Position numbers and translations under genes: made by a program | Shown here: piece by piece, positions 1 to 7,588 of the stretch | How positions within the stretch are numbered: position 1 is the stretch's first letter | Layout: each line of letters starts with the position of its first letter | Notes under the pieces: generated by a model | Told to the model about the DNA's origin: nothing | Database searches by the model: none | Seen by the model: only the letters and a program-made list of their open reading frames with translations | DNA from: Thermotogaceae bacterium | GTDB lineage: Bacteria; Thermotogota; Thermotogae; Thermotogales; Thermotogaceae | Assembly: GCA_021161105.1 (NCBI GenBank) | Contig: JAGHBG010000257.1 | Span: 1 to 27,410 of the forward strand | Direction of reading: 5' to 3' | Length of the DNA: 27,410 nt

Positions 1-435
1 GATTATGTTTTTCACTTCATCAATTCTGCCAACATTCGGGCCTTCTAAACTCTGGTAATCTTCATTGAAAATTTCATAATACACCCATCCTTTTCTTGCT
101 TTTCTTAAAACGGCGATATATTTAAAACCTTCAACGCCTTTAGCTATAGCATATAGAGAATCAAAAACAACCACATCTAAATTCAAAGATGCGGCGATTC
201 CTATCACAAAACCAACGCCAACTCTTATACCTGTAAGAGTTCCGGGGCCAATTCCAACTCCCAGATTTTTAACATCATTCATGGTTTTTTTTAAAGCCTC
301 AAAACCTGCAGAAACAACTCTGGGCAGGGATACGGCATGTTTTTCCTTTCCACTATATGTAAGGCTTATTGAACCATTTCCATCCTTTAGGGCTACAGAA
401 ACAAAAGATGTTGATGTGTCAAGTGCGAGGATCAA
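1..435 (-). CDS. tsaB: TsaB, tRNA t6A37 threonylcarbamoyltransferase complex dimerisation subunit (partial, cut by window edge)
   Basis: The translated frame opens ILALDTSTSFVSVAL and carries GVGIGPGTLTGIRVGVGF, the family's conserved GxGPGSxTGxR-like segment, so this is the ASKHA-fold protein that pairs with TsaD in making the t6A base of ANN-decoding tRNAs. The 145 codons visible cover the N-terminal domain and part of the second; the C-terminus lies beyond base 1. The only sensible start is a TTG at 435, with AGGGG about 9 bases upstream; the ATG five bases earlier runs straight into a stop. It begins 4 bases after the cdsA stop and so is the distal gene of the frr-uppS-cdsA string. The family assignment is firm; the TTG start is inferred from the ribosome binding site. 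Confidence 0.88.
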   Translation of the reverse strand, partial: MILALDTSTSFVSVALKDGNGSISLTYSGKEKHAVSLPRVVSAGFEALKKTMNDVKNLGVGIGPGTLTGIRVGVGFVIGIAASLNLDVVVFDSLYAIAKGVEGFKYIAVLRKARKGWVYYEIFNEDYQSLEGPNVGRIDEVKNII

Positions 436-439
436 GCTA

Positions 440-1249
440 TCATCCCCTGATAAGTCTTAATACCAGATAAAATACAGGTGTTGAGAACAACAAACCGTCG
501 ATTCTATCGAGCATCCCTCCATGACCCGGCATAACGACACCAGAGTCTTTGACACCAAATTTTCTTTTTATAGAAGATTCAAATATATCACCGAAAGTAT
601 CCATAACCGATACGACTAAAGCAAACATCATGGATTCGAAGATGGTAAGATAGTTTTTCCCAAGCAGTGACAGGATCCAATTGAAAATAAAAGAATAAAC
701 AAATGTTCCCAATAATCCACCGATTACACCTTCTAAGGATTTTCTTGTGTATTCTTTGAATATTTTTATCTTTCCGAACTTTATACCTGTAAAATAAGCG
801 AAAGAATCAAAGGCCCACACCCCGGTGAGGGCAAGAAGGGCTATACCACCGCCATATTCTTTATAAAGTGGGAGGAAAAATGATAATCCCAGCGATACAT
901 AAAGGAGGGAAACGGTGAAAGAATAATAATCTTCGTTAGCTTTAATTGGATCTTTCTCTTTTACCATTATTGATACGGAACCTATCACAAAAAGCACAAA
1001 GAGAACCAGATGAGGGTAATCGAAGAAGAAGAGACCATACAGCACGGGAAAAACAGAAACAAGAGCCGTAAGATAGGCAATATAAGCTTTTTTTCTATCT
1101 TTCAGTGAAAATGAAAGAAGTTCGAAAGAAGCTAACACCACAATAGATGCAACGAGTCCTACTAAACTTTTGTAAGTTACAAAACACGCAACTACAAATG
1201 GAGCTACGACGAAAGCTGAAATTAACCTTAACTTCAGTTCTTTTTTCAT
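440..1249 (-). CDS. cdsA: Phosphatidate cytidylyltransferase (CDP-diacylglycerol synthase)
   Basis: This 269-residue, multi-spanning membrane protein makes CDP-diacylglycerol from CTP and phosphatidate, the branch point for phospholipid synthesis. The C-terminal CDP-alcohol cytidylyltransferase signature is clear: SSIKRKFGVKDSG followed by MPGHGGMLDRIDG (about residues 222-252), with the Lys-Asp and Asp-Arg-Asp residues expected in the active site. About seven or eight hydrophobic segments precede and follow it. An in-frame ATG at 1264 also exists, but its bases form the Shine-Dalgarno (GGAGGG) for the ATG at 1249, which sits 7 bases downstream; I chose 1249. It follows uppS with a 1-base gap and precedes tsaB, the common uppS-cdsA pairing of lipid-carrier and phospholipid synthesis. 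Confidence 0.95.
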   Translation of the reverse strand: MKKELKLRLISAFVVAPFVVACFVTYKSLVGLVASIVVLASFELLSFSLKDRKKAYIAYLTALVSVFPVLYGLFFFDYPHLVLFVLFVIGSVSIMVKEKDPIKANEDYYSFTVSLLYVSLGLSFFLPLYKEYGGGIALLALTGVWAFDSFAYFTGIKFGKIKIFKEYTRKSLEGVIGGLLGTFVYSFIFNWILSLLGKNYLTIFESMMFALVVSVMDTFGDIFESSIKRKFGVKDSGVVMPGHGGMLDRIDGLLFSTPVFYLVLRLIRG

Positions 1250-1250
1250 A

Positions 1251-1919
1251 TTAAATCCCTCCAAAACGTCTTTGCCGCTTCGAAAACTCTTCTAAAGCAT
1301 AAATTAGATCTTCTTTTTCAAAATCTGGCCAATATTTTTTAATAAAGACTAACTCAGAATAAGCTATTTGCCATAAGAGAAAATTACTTATCCTCATCTC
1401 ACCCGAAGTTCTGATAACAAGGTCAGGATCTGGCAGCTCAGGAATATAAAGATATTTTCTAAAACTTTCTTCATCAACTTTTTCTATTCCATCTTTTAAA
1501 ATCTTATTTACTGCATCCAAAATTTCCGCCCTGCCTCCGTAATTGAGCGCAATAACTACTGTCATTCTTTCACCGTTTTTTGTTTCCTTTTCCACCCAAT
1601 CCCATACTTCTAAAACTTCTTCTGGAAGGCCCTCCCGCCTTCCCATTATTTTTATCCTTACACCTTTGTCTTTCATTTTTTGGACTTTTCTCTTTACGAA
1701 GCTTACGAATAAATTGAACAGGAATCTAACCTCATCCCATGGCCTTTTCCAGTTCTCTGTGGAAAAGGCGTAAAGGCTTATATAGTTGACGCCAAGATCC
1801 GCTGCCCATTCAACAACCTTTTCTGCTTTCTCGGCACCTTTTCTATGTCCCTCAATTCTTGGGAGTCCACGCTCTTTAGCCCATCGGCCATTACCGTCCA
1901 TTATTATGGCAACATGCAT
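1251..1919 (-). CDS. uppS: Undecaprenyl (polyprenyl) diphosphate synthase, cis-prenyltransferase
   Basis: The enzyme adds isopentenyl units in cis to farnesyl diphosphate, giving the C55 carrier lipid for peptidoglycan and envelope glycans. The N-terminal motif HVAIIMDGNGRWA holds the catalytic Asp (residue 8 here) and the P-loop-like Asn/Arg. Further family blocks are LYAFSTENWKRP, ALNYGGRAEI and, near the C-terminus, PDPDLVIRTSGEMRISNFLLWQIAYSE with the Arg/Ser residues that bind isopentenyl diphosphate. It has 222 residues, slightly short at the N-terminus compared with about 240-250 for most relatives. The ATG at 1919 overlaps the frr stop by one base (TGATG). The Shine-Dalgarno AAAGGAG lies about 14 bases upstream, so translational coupling to frr is likely. 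Confidence 0.96.
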   Translation of the reverse strand: MHVAIIMDGNGRWAKERGLPRIEGHRKGAEKAEKVVEWAADLGVNYISLYAFSTENWKRPWDEVRFLFNLFVSFVKRKVQKMKDKGVRIKIMGRREGLPEEVLEVWDWVEKETKNGERMTVVIALNYGGRAEILDAVNKILKDGIEKVDEESFRKYLYIPELPDPDLVIRTSGEMRISNFLLWQIAYSELVFIKKYWPDFEKEDLIYALEEFSKRQRRFGGI

Positions 1920-2476
1920 CAGAATTCCATTATCTCCTTTTCTTTCTTCTTGAATAATTCATCAAGCTTTTCTATGTACTCATCGGTTATCTTTTGAACT
2001 TCTTCTTCCAGCCTCTTTGCATCATCTTCTGGTATTTCACCTTCGTTCTTTCTGTCCTTTATCTTTTTCATTGAATCTCTTCTGATGTTTCTTACAGCGA
2101 TTTTCCCCTCTTCAACTATTTCTTTTGCTTTTTTCACCCATTTTTCTCTTTGTTCTGTTGTGGGGGTTGGGAAGACAAGTCTTATTATATTTCCATCGCT
2201 TTGTGGGTTTAATCCAAGATCTGAGGCCATAATAGCTTTTTCTATGGATTTTATAACGCTTTTATCCCATGGCTTTATGAGAAGAGTTCTTTCCTCTGCA
2301 ACACTTACCGTTGCAAGTTGATTTATAGGTGTTGGTGTTCCATAATAGTCAACCTTTATTTCCTCAAGAACTGCTGGTGAAGGCCTTCCAGTTCTCATTT
2401 TCTTAAGTTCATCATCAATGGCGTTTAATGTTTTTTCCATCCTTTCCTTAGTTTCCTTAATTATAGGATCTTTCAT
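1919..2476 (-). CDS. frr: Ribosome recycling factor
   Basis: At 185 residues this is full length for RRF, the tRNA-shaped protein that with EF-G splits post-termination ribosomes. Typical blocks are MRTGRPSPAVLEEIKVDYYGTPTPINQLA (N-terminal helix into the beta domain), LLIKPWDKS, IRLVFPTPTTEQREKWVKKAKE and the long C-terminal helices ending KKKEKEIMEF. The ATG at 2476 has AAGGGGG ending 7 bases upstream. In many bacteria frr follows pyrH; here it is the first gene of its transcript, driven by the promoter at 2532-2560, with uppS, cdsA and tsaB downstream. Confidence 0.97.
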   Translation of the reverse strand: MKDPIIKETKERMEKTLNAIDDELKKMRTGRPSPAVLEEIKVDYYGTPTPINQLATVSVAEERTLLIKPWDKSVIKSIEKAIMASDLGLNPQSDGNIIRLVFPTPTTEQREKWVKKAKEIVEEGKIAVRNIRRDSMKKIKDRKNEGEIPEDDAKRLEEEVQKITDEYIEKLDELFKKKEKEIMEF

Positions 2477-2531
2477 TGCTCTACCCCCTTATCCTTTTTT
2501 AGGATTTCATAACATACATGTATCAGCTTTT

Positions 2532-2560
2532 ATTATAGCTTTTAAAAGCCCGTCTGTGCA
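2532..2560 (-). promoter_or_regulatory. Sigma-70-type promoter for frr-uppS-cdsA-tsaB
   Basis: Read leftwards, TGCACA (2555-2560, 4 of 6 matches to TTGACA) is followed by exactly 17 bases and a perfect TATAAT (2532-2537). The start of transcription would fall near 2525, about 50 bases before the frr ATG. A second TATAAT on the same strand near 2715 has no good -35 box. Confidence 0.7.
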
Positions 2561-2789
2561 GGTAGAAGTTTAAAATGTTAAATTTTATCGCAAGTTTTGC
2601 TTTAAACTTTCTTATTATTTTATCAGCTATTTCTTAGCTTCGGCTTTTATATTAGTTACTACGTTGATTTATTGCATGATTTGTCATGATTGACCATTTT
2701 GAGAATGAACGATTATAACCGTGTCATTTTTCACAGATCTTTTTTGTCTGTTAAAAAGTAGAACAAAAAATATTACAAAGAAGCTTCAT
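2561..2789. other. Non-coding AT-rich spacer
   Basis: Neither strand has a plausible ORF with a ribosome binding site. Visible small features are a tandem CATGATT (2675-2681 and 2685-2691, period 10), an ACAGA/TCTGT dyad around 2734-2752, and an isolated leftward TATAAT near 2715. No tRNA or riboswitch fold was recognised. Confidence 0.5.
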
Positions 2790-2831
2790 GTATATAAAAC
2801 TCTACTCCCGAAGGGTCAACCCCTCGGGAGT
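2790..2831 (-). terminator. Rho-independent terminator downstream of the carbamoyltransferase gene
   Basis: ACTCCCGA (2804-2811) pairs with TCGGGAGT (2824-2831), and after one mismatch GGG pairs with CCC around a TCAA loop. On the minus strand the stem is followed by AGAGTTTTATATA, a moderate T tract. It lies about 130 bases past the stop at 2962. Confidence 0.65.
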
Positions 2832-2961
2832 GAGTGCATAATCAGAATCAGTTATATATTGAAGCACGATATAAATCATTGCAAATAATATGACAAAAAA
2901 GATAGCATTTGTACTGAAGATGAAACACCTCACATTTCCTAAACATTCTTCTAAGATGAAA

Positions 2962-4029
2962 TTACATCCTGCCTCCCATAAGGAGTGCCATAACTGCTTT
3001 TGCAGTATGGATTCTGTTTTCTGCTTCATCGAAGACGACAGAGTGTGGTCCGTCTATAACACTGTCGACAACTTCTCTACCCCTGTCAGCTGGAAGCGCG
3101 TGCATATAAAGCGCATGTTTCTTTGCAAGGGACATTCTTCTCTCGTCGGCTATCCAGTCCCTGTGCTTTTCTGTTTCTTCCCAGATGAGTTTTTCGTTTT
3201 CATTGAGGACTTTCATGGCTTCTGCAGGATCCATACTGAGAAGTTCTTCTGCATTTCCAAGGACGAAGAATCCTCCCCAATTCTTTGGTATAACGACATC
3301 AGCATCTTTGAAAGCTTCGTCCATATCATGGACTATATTGAGTTTTCCACCATGCTTTTCTGCATTCTTTTTGGCCTTTTCAACGATATCTGGCATGAGA
3401 TCAAATTTTTCTGGGTATGCCAGTGTTACTTCCATACCGTACCTCGGGAAAAGAAGTATCTGGGACTGTGGAACTGAGAGTGGTTTCAAATGACTCTTTG
3501 CGTAAGCCCAGCTTATTGTGACTTTAAGCCCTCTAAGGTCTTTTCCAAATCTTTCTTGAATTGTCATGAGATCTGCGAGAGCCTGGAATGGGTGGTAAAC
3601 ATCATCCTGAAGGTTCATAACAGGTGCTCTTGAATTCTCAGCAATGCTCCTTATGTATCTATTTCCAACTCCAAAGGTGCAATGCCTGATTCCTATACCG
3701 TTTCCGAATCTTGAGAGGATTATAGCTGTATCTCTTGCGCTTTCTCCGTGGGCTATCTGCATTTTATCAGGTGACAGGAATATACCTGTTCCTCCAAGTT
3801 GAGCTATACCTGCTTCCATGCTGTTTCTTGTTCTTGTTGATTGATCAAAGAATATCAAAAAGAGAACTTTGTAGAGAAGAAGTGGCGTTGGTTCGCCTCT
3901 GTAGAATTTGATTTTAAGGTCTCTTGCCACATCCAGCATTACATCAATCTCTTCTTTTGTGAAATCATCAAGAGTTATGAAATGCCTTCCCCTGAAGAAA
4001 GGATCACTACTACCACCGTAGTTAATCAT
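2962..4029 (-). CDS. Knotted-type carbamoyltransferase (YgeW-like / N-acylornithine carbamoyltransferase-like)
   Basis: This is a 355-residue aspartate/ornithine carbamoyltransferase superfamily member. The carbamoyl-phosphate loop is present as DQSTRTRNSMEAG (about residues 62-74), followed by MQIAHGESARDTA and LQDDVYHPFQALADLMT. The segment SWAYAKSHLKPLSVPQSQ has the proline-rich loop characteristic of the knotted branch (AOTCase, SOTCase, YgeW) rather than ordinary ArgF, and the stretch GMEVTLAYPEKFDLMPDIVEKAKKNA resembles E. coli YgeW as I recall it. Two signature positions differ from classical OTCases: HPFQ instead of HPTQ, and HALPADRG instead of HCLP. The substrate is therefore unknown; ornithine, an acylated ornithine or a purine-catabolic oxamate-type substrate are options. 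The ATG at 4029 has AAGGAGGG about 8 bases upstream; it follows yaaR by 16 bases. Confidence 0.85.
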   Translation of the reverse strand: MINYGGSSDPFFRGRHFITLDDFTKEEIDVMLDVARDLKIKFYRGEPTPLLLYKVLFLIFFDQSTRTRNSMEAGIAQLGGTGIFLSPDKMQIAHGESARDTAIILSRFGNGIGIRHCTFGVGNRYIRSIAENSRAPVMNLQDDVYHPFQALADLMTIQERFGKDLRGLKVTISWAYAKSHLKPLSVPQSQILLFPRYGMEVTLAYPEKFDLMPDIVEKAKKNAEKHGGKLNIVHDMDEAFKDADVVIPKNWGGFFVLGNAEELLSMDPAEAMKVLNENEKLIWEETEKHRDWIADERRMSLAKKHALYMHALPADRGREVVDSVIDGPHSVVFDEAENRIHTAKAVMALLMGGRM

Positions 4030-4045
4030 CCAGAAATCCCTCCTT

Positions 4046-4513
4046 TTATTTTACAAGATCAAGAATTAATCCATTTATTTCTCCAACCCTTGCCATTATG
4101 TTCAAAGTAGGTCTTTCCGCTGCAAGTAACGCATTGGTTAGTTCTTCAAGCTTTTCATCAATTTTTTCTGCTATGACATGAAGTCTTGGTTTATTCGTTG
4201 TAAAGTCCATGCTATCCGCTACTTTATAGAGCTTTTTCTCCACAAATTTTAAAAATTCTCTAATTTTTTCTTTGTATCTTGCAAGATTCCTCCTGGTTGG
4301 AGATCTTGCAAGATCATTCCCGGCCTGAATTATAGCGTCTATCATTTCGTTCAATTTCCTTTCCATAGCTTCCACTTCAACATCTTCGAACACGTCGAAG
4401 AAATCAGGTTCATTTATTGAATGTTTCCCGTATTTTGATTTCTTTTTTAACTTTTTCTTTTCATCTATCTTGTTGCTCCTGAGTTCACTGTCTCCAAGGG
4501 GATTAATTCTCAT
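4046..4513 (-). CDS. YaaR / DUF327 family protein
   Basis: This 155-residue, highly charged, helical protein matches the DUF327 family in layout: a low-complexity Lys/Glu/Ser-rich N-terminal tail (about residues 1-45) and a helical core with SPTRRNLARYKEKIREFLKFVE and the conserved tail of helices ending NALLAAERPTLNIMARVGEINGLILDL. The family's molecular role is not established. It is the first gene after its own promoter (4536-4564), with the carbamoyltransferase 16 bases downstream. The ATG at 4513 is preceded by GGTGAGG at a short spacing of 4-5 bases. Confidence 0.8.
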   Translation of the reverse strand: MRINPLGDSELRSNKIDEKKKLKKKSKYGKHSINEPDFFDVFEDVEVEAMERKLNEMIDAIIQAGNDLARSPTRRNLARYKEKIREFLKFVEKKLYKVADSMDFTTNKPRLHVIAEKIDEKLEELTNALLAAERPTLNIMARVGEINGLILDLVK

Positions 4514-4535
4514 AAGACCTCACCACTTTCATGTG

Positions 4536-4564
4536 ATTATAACAATTCGAATCTTTTATGCAAA
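4536..4564 (-). promoter_or_regulatory. Sigma-70-type promoter for yaaR and the carbamoyltransferase
   Basis: On the minus strand TTTGCA (4559-4564) is separated by 17 bases from a perfect TATAAT (4536-4541). It overlaps the T tract of the terminator for the upstream fmdB-like gene, so termination and initiation abut directly. Confidence 0.7.
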
Positions 4565-4596
4565 AATTAAAGGGGGGAATCAAACACCCCCTTTAA
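4562..4596 (-). terminator. Strong rho-independent terminator after the fmdB-like gene
   Basis: A perfect 10-base-pair stem, TTAAAGGGGG (4567-4576) with CCCCCTTTAA (4587-4596), encloses a 10-base loop. On the minus strand it runs into AATTTTTG. It closes the transcript that starts upstream of the disulfide reductase gene. Confidence 0.85.
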
Positions 4597-4604
4597 CGGA
4601 TTTT

Positions 4605-4865
4605 TCAAACTTTTGCCTTTGTATCTGTAATTTGCTTACTATCACTGGTTTTTTGGTCAGTACTTGATTTATCTGTGCTGGAACTTGACTTTCTCGAGTC
4701 TGTTATATAAAAACCACTACCTTTAAATATAACCCCAACCCTGCCTATGGATCTTCTCATCACACTTCCACATTTATCACATGTGATCGCAGGTGAGTCG
4801 TTCATCGAGTGCATTACAACCTTTTCGTATCCACAATTTTCACATACATATCTGTACATTGGCAT
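4605..4865 (-). CDS. FmdB-type zinc-ribbon regulatory protein
   Basis: The 86-residue product begins MPMYRYVCENCGYEK, the standard FmdB/CxxC-CxxC-SSSS start, with zinc-ribbon cysteine pairs at 8/11 and 29/32 (CDKCG). A short GxGFYITDSR segment follows, then a Ser/Thr/Asp-rich tail of about 35 residues that is probably disordered. The family was named from a methanogen formylmethanofuran dehydrogenase operon but its function is unknown. A GTG at 4874 is in frame, yet AGGAGG at 4875-4880 stands 9 bases before the ATG at 4865, so I take the latter. It is the last gene before the terminator and starts 5 bases past the preceding stop. Confidence 0.88.
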   Translation of the reverse strand: MPMYRYVCENCGYEKVVMHSMNDSPAITCDKCGSVMRRSIGRVGVIFKGSGFYITDSRKSSSSTDKSSTDQKTSDSKQITDTKAKV

Positions 4866-4870
4866 GTTTA

Positions 4871-5314
4871 TCACCTCCTATTTTGCAATATTTTTATTCC
4901 ATCTTTGTTGTTAATTACTAATGGATATTTCAAAAAACCGGCAATGTAAGAAATCATAATGCCGTAAGATTCTTCTGCGCATACAGCTGCTATTCCATCT
5001 GGAATTTTATCAAAAACCTTTTTTATTGACTCCTCAGAATATTCATCAAGTTCATATAAAGTCACCTTTGTTTTGCTGTTATAATACTTCTTTAAAACTT
5101 TTGCTATGAATCTTTCTCTCCAATCTCTGCTATGAACTATTGTTATAGTATCGAGGCTGAACATTCTTTTTAAATTTTCTATCACCCCAATTTCTTTACC
5201 TTTGTATGAGGATGTTTTTAGATATCTTACAGAATCTTCTATACTTCCAAGTGTGAGTGCTGCTTTGAGTGGCTGGAATAAACTTCTTCCAGAAAAGCAT
5301 ATAAGTTTTTTCAT
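4871..5314 (-). CDS. Hypothetical protein between DUF1385 and FmdB genes
   Basis: I do not recognise this 147-residue protein. It opens MKKLICFSGRSLFQPLKAALTLGSIED, giving a short hydrophobic strand and a Gly-Arg-Ser turn, then alternates predicted strands and helices (TITIVHSRDW, KVTLYELDEY, GIAAVCAEESYGIMISYIAGFL), consistent with a small soluble alpha/beta fold. There is no signal peptide and no clear membrane segment. The start overlaps the DUF1385 stop by 4 bases (ATGA), so it is almost certainly translated from the same mRNA. A distant relation to DUF3189-like proteins, which start in a similar way, is only a guess. Confidence 0.75.
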   Translation of the reverse strand: MKKLICFSGRSLFQPLKAALTLGSIEDSVRYLKTSSYKGKEIGVIENLKRMFSLDTITIVHSRDWRERFIAKVLKKYYNSKTKVTLYELDEYSEESIKKVFDKIPDGIAAVCAEESYGIMISYIAGFLKYPLVINNKDGIKILQNRR

Positions 5315-6180
5315 GCCATTATATCTGCTTCTTCTCCCTCCCCTTTCAAAGCTCCTTTCAGTGCAACTATGGCTACTTCAAGCTGTTTTTCGTCAGGTTC
5401 CTTTGTCGTTAAATACTGGAGCGCCAAACCTGGAGAGATTACGATCTTCATAAGCCATTCAGGAAATTTTGAAAAAATTACCAAAAGTTCATAAGACAGA
5501 GATGCTATGACCGGTATCATCACAACTCTTGAGATTATTCTGTATCTCAAAGTAGGTTCAAAGAAAAGTGAAAGAAAACTAAAGAGCAGCACAGAAGCTA
5601 TCATAAAAATCATGAGAAAGTTAGTTCCGCATCTTGGGTGAATTCTGCTGTAGTTTTTAACATTTTCTGGAGTTAAATCAACACCGCTTTCAAAAGCGTT
5701 GATTGTTTTATGCTCTGCACCATGATATTGAAAGAGTCTTTTAACATCTTTCATAAGAGAGATTATCCATACATAAAGAAGGAATATACCTACTCTTATC
5801 AAGCCTTCAACAAGTGAAAACATGAACTCATTGCTTCTTAAGGCTTTTAAAAGGCTCGTTAAAAACATAGGAAGCATGAAAAACAATCCTATAGCTACAG
5901 CAAAAGCCACCAGTATGGTAAAGACTCCTTCGCCTTTTTTAATCTCCTCGTTGTACGCTATCTCTGCTGATCTGTTAAGTGCCTTAATTCCAAACAAAAG
6001 GGAATAATAAAGGTTATATATACCCCTGACGAATGGGATTTTTTTCCAGAATGTACTCTTTATTTTTCCAATTTCTTCTGTAACAATCTCCTTTTGCTGA
6101 TTTCTGACAGCAATAACCGCTCCTTTTCCTATCATCAGGACTCCTTCAATTACAGCTTGACCACCGACTCTTTTTGCCAT
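5311..6180 (-). CDS. DUF1385 family membrane protein
   Basis: The 289-residue protein has the DUF1385 hallmarks: an N-terminal RVGGQAVIEGVLMIGKG, then YHGAEHKTINAFESG at about 152-166 and IHPRCGTNFLM at 180-190. The invariant His/Glu/Cys residues suggest a metal- or thiol-dependent activity at the membrane face, but no reaction has been established to my knowledge. Hydrophobic segments lie near 50-65, 88-112, 128-145, 187-207 and 216-237. The ATG at 6180 shares one base with the previous stop (TAATG) and has AAGGAGG about 8 bases upstream. In many Firmicutes this gene sits beside prfA or rpmE; here it sits between a flavin disulfide reductase and an unknown gene. Confidence 0.88.
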   Translation of the reverse strand: MAKRVGGQAVIEGVLMIGKGAVIAVRNQQKEIVTEEIGKIKSTFWKKIPFVRGIYNLYYSLLFGIKALNRSAEIAYNEEIKKGEGVFTILVAFAVAIGLFFMLPMFLTSLLKALRSNEFMFSLVEGLIRVGIFLLYVWIISLMKDVKRLFQYHGAEHKTINAFESGVDLTPENVKNYSRIHPRCGTNFLMIFMIASVLLFSFLSLFFEPTLRYRIISRVVMIPVIASLSYELLVIFSKFPEWLMKIVISPGLALQYLTTKEPDEKQLEVAIVALKGALKGEGEEADIMA

Positions 6181-7514
6181 TAGATTTTCCTCCTTGCTAC
6201 ATTAGTTGCAATAAGAACAGGATCCCAAACAGGGGAAAATGGAGGTGCATAGGAAAGATCCATATAACCAAGATCCATGACCGTGAGCTTTCCATAGATA
6301 GCTGCAACTATAACATCAAGTCTTCTATGAACTTCTTTTCCAGCTACCTGCGCACCCAATATTCTTCCCGTCTTTTTGTCGAATGCAAGTTTTATATGAA
6401 CCGGAGCTGTCCCTGGATAATACCCCGCTCTTGACCTTGCTTTTATATATACATCTTCTGCATCGAATCCTTCGCTAATGGCTTCTTTTTTCGTCAGCCC
6501 TGCTCTTGCAAATTCAACATCAAAAATTTTTATCACGCTTGCTCCAACAACGCCAGGAAATCTATCGACTCCACCAGCAGCAACTCTTCCTGCTACCCTT
6601 CCTTGCTTGTTGGCTGTTGTGCCAAGAGGTATATAAACATCTTTCCCGGTTATTATATGTTTTGCTGTTGCACAATCTCCAGCTGCATAAACGTCCTCTA
6701 CAGATGTTCTTCCAAGAGTATCGATTTTTATAGCACCTTTTATACCTTTTTCAAGATTAAATATTTTCGTGTTTGGTTTTACTCCAACTGCCATTAGAAC
6801 GAAATCTGCATCTAAATCCCCATTTGTTGTAACGACTTTTATTTTTTCTTCAGGTATAAGCTTTTGCACAGTGGTGTTGAGCAGGACTTCGACTCCGTTT
6901 CTTTTCAAGCTATCCAGTATGACTTCATTAAGTTCAGGTTCTGCATTTGTTAGAAGGTTGCCAAGGGCTTCAACTATCGTGATCTTTATTCCATGAGCAG
7001 CTATAGCCTCTGCCATTTCAACGCCAATATATCCACCGCCTACGATGATTGCCCTCTCTGGATTTTTCTCTTCGATGAAGTTTCTTATTCTCACTGCATC
7101 TTCAGGGTTTCTTATTGTAAACACCCTGTAATCTACCACTCCTTCTATCTTTGGAACAATTGCAGATGCACCGGTGGATATTATCAGTTTTCCATATTCG
7201 ACTTCGAATTTTTCAGCGCTTTCAATAGAACGAACTTTCGCTATTTTTCTGTCAAAATCAACTTCATAAACTTCGTGGAGAGCCATAACATCAACGCCCT
7301 TTTTCTCTTTGAATTTCTCCGGAGTAAATTCCATAACTTTGTCTATGGTATCGATCACTCCTTCAACATAATAGGGAAGACCACAACCACCGTAGGAGAT
7401 ATATTTTTCTTTCTGAACAAGCAGCACATTTAAAGAACTATCGATTCTTTTAGCCGCAGCTCCCGCACTTGTTCCAGCTGCAACTCCACCTATTATCAAA
7501 ACGTCAACCTTCAT
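6180..7514 (-). CDS. CoA-disulfide reductase / NADH oxidase / sulfur reductase family flavoprotein
   Basis: The 444-residue protein belongs to the single-cysteine pyridine nucleotide-disulfide reductases. It shows the FAD-binding start VDVLIIGGVAAGTSAG, the redox-active Cys44 in SYGGCGLPYY, an NAD(P)H Rossmann motif AIIVGGGYIGVEMAEA, the FAD-contacting DVYAAGDCA, and a C-terminal dimerisation domain with SYAPPFSPVWDP, which is typical of CoADR/Npsr/Nox enzymes. No rhodanese domain is fused. Relatives reduce CoA disulfide, polysulfide or oxygen using NAD(P)H; in an anaerobe sulfur reduction or oxygen detoxification would fit, but the sequence does not decide. An upstream start at 7550 is possible, but GGGAGGG 6 bases before the ATG at 7514 favours this start. 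Confidence 0.9.
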   Translation of the reverse strand: MKVDVLIIGGVAAGTSAGAAAKRIDSSLNVLLVQKEKYISYGGCGLPYYVEGVIDTIDKVMEFTPEKFKEKKGVDVMALHEVYEVDFDRKIAKVRSIESAEKFEVEYGKLIISTGASAIVPKIEGVVDYRVFTIRNPEDAVRIRNFIEEKNPERAIIVGGGYIGVEMAEAIAAHGIKITIVEALGNLLTNAEPELNEVILDSLKRNGVEVLLNTTVQKLIPEEKIKVVTTNGDLDADFVLMAVGVKPNTKIFNLEKGIKGAIKIDTLGRTSVEDVYAAGDCATAKHIITGKDVYIPLGTTANKQGRVAGRVAAGGVDRFPGVVGASVIKIFDVEFARAGLTKKEAISEGFDAEDVYIKARSRAGYYPGTAPVHIKLAFDKKTGRILGAQVAGKEVHRRLDVIVAAIYGKLTVMDLGYMDLSYAPPFSPVWDPVLIATNVARRKI

Positions 7515-7588
7515 CTTTAACCCTCCCGTATCGGAAATAACTTCTTTCATAGTTTAGCAGATATTCTCTTCTCGGGGAAGAAAACTTT

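Noticed and set aside
2802..3029. 75-codon minus-strand frame with a hydrophobic stretch
   Set aside because: It begins inside the carbamoyltransferase in another frame and runs through the terminator hairpin; chance frame.
2890..3477. 195-codon open frame on the plus strand
   Set aside because: It lies opposite the well-supported carbamoyltransferase, has no ribosome binding site and its product is rich in Phe, Cys and His, as expected for the shadow of a Lys/Glu-rich gene.
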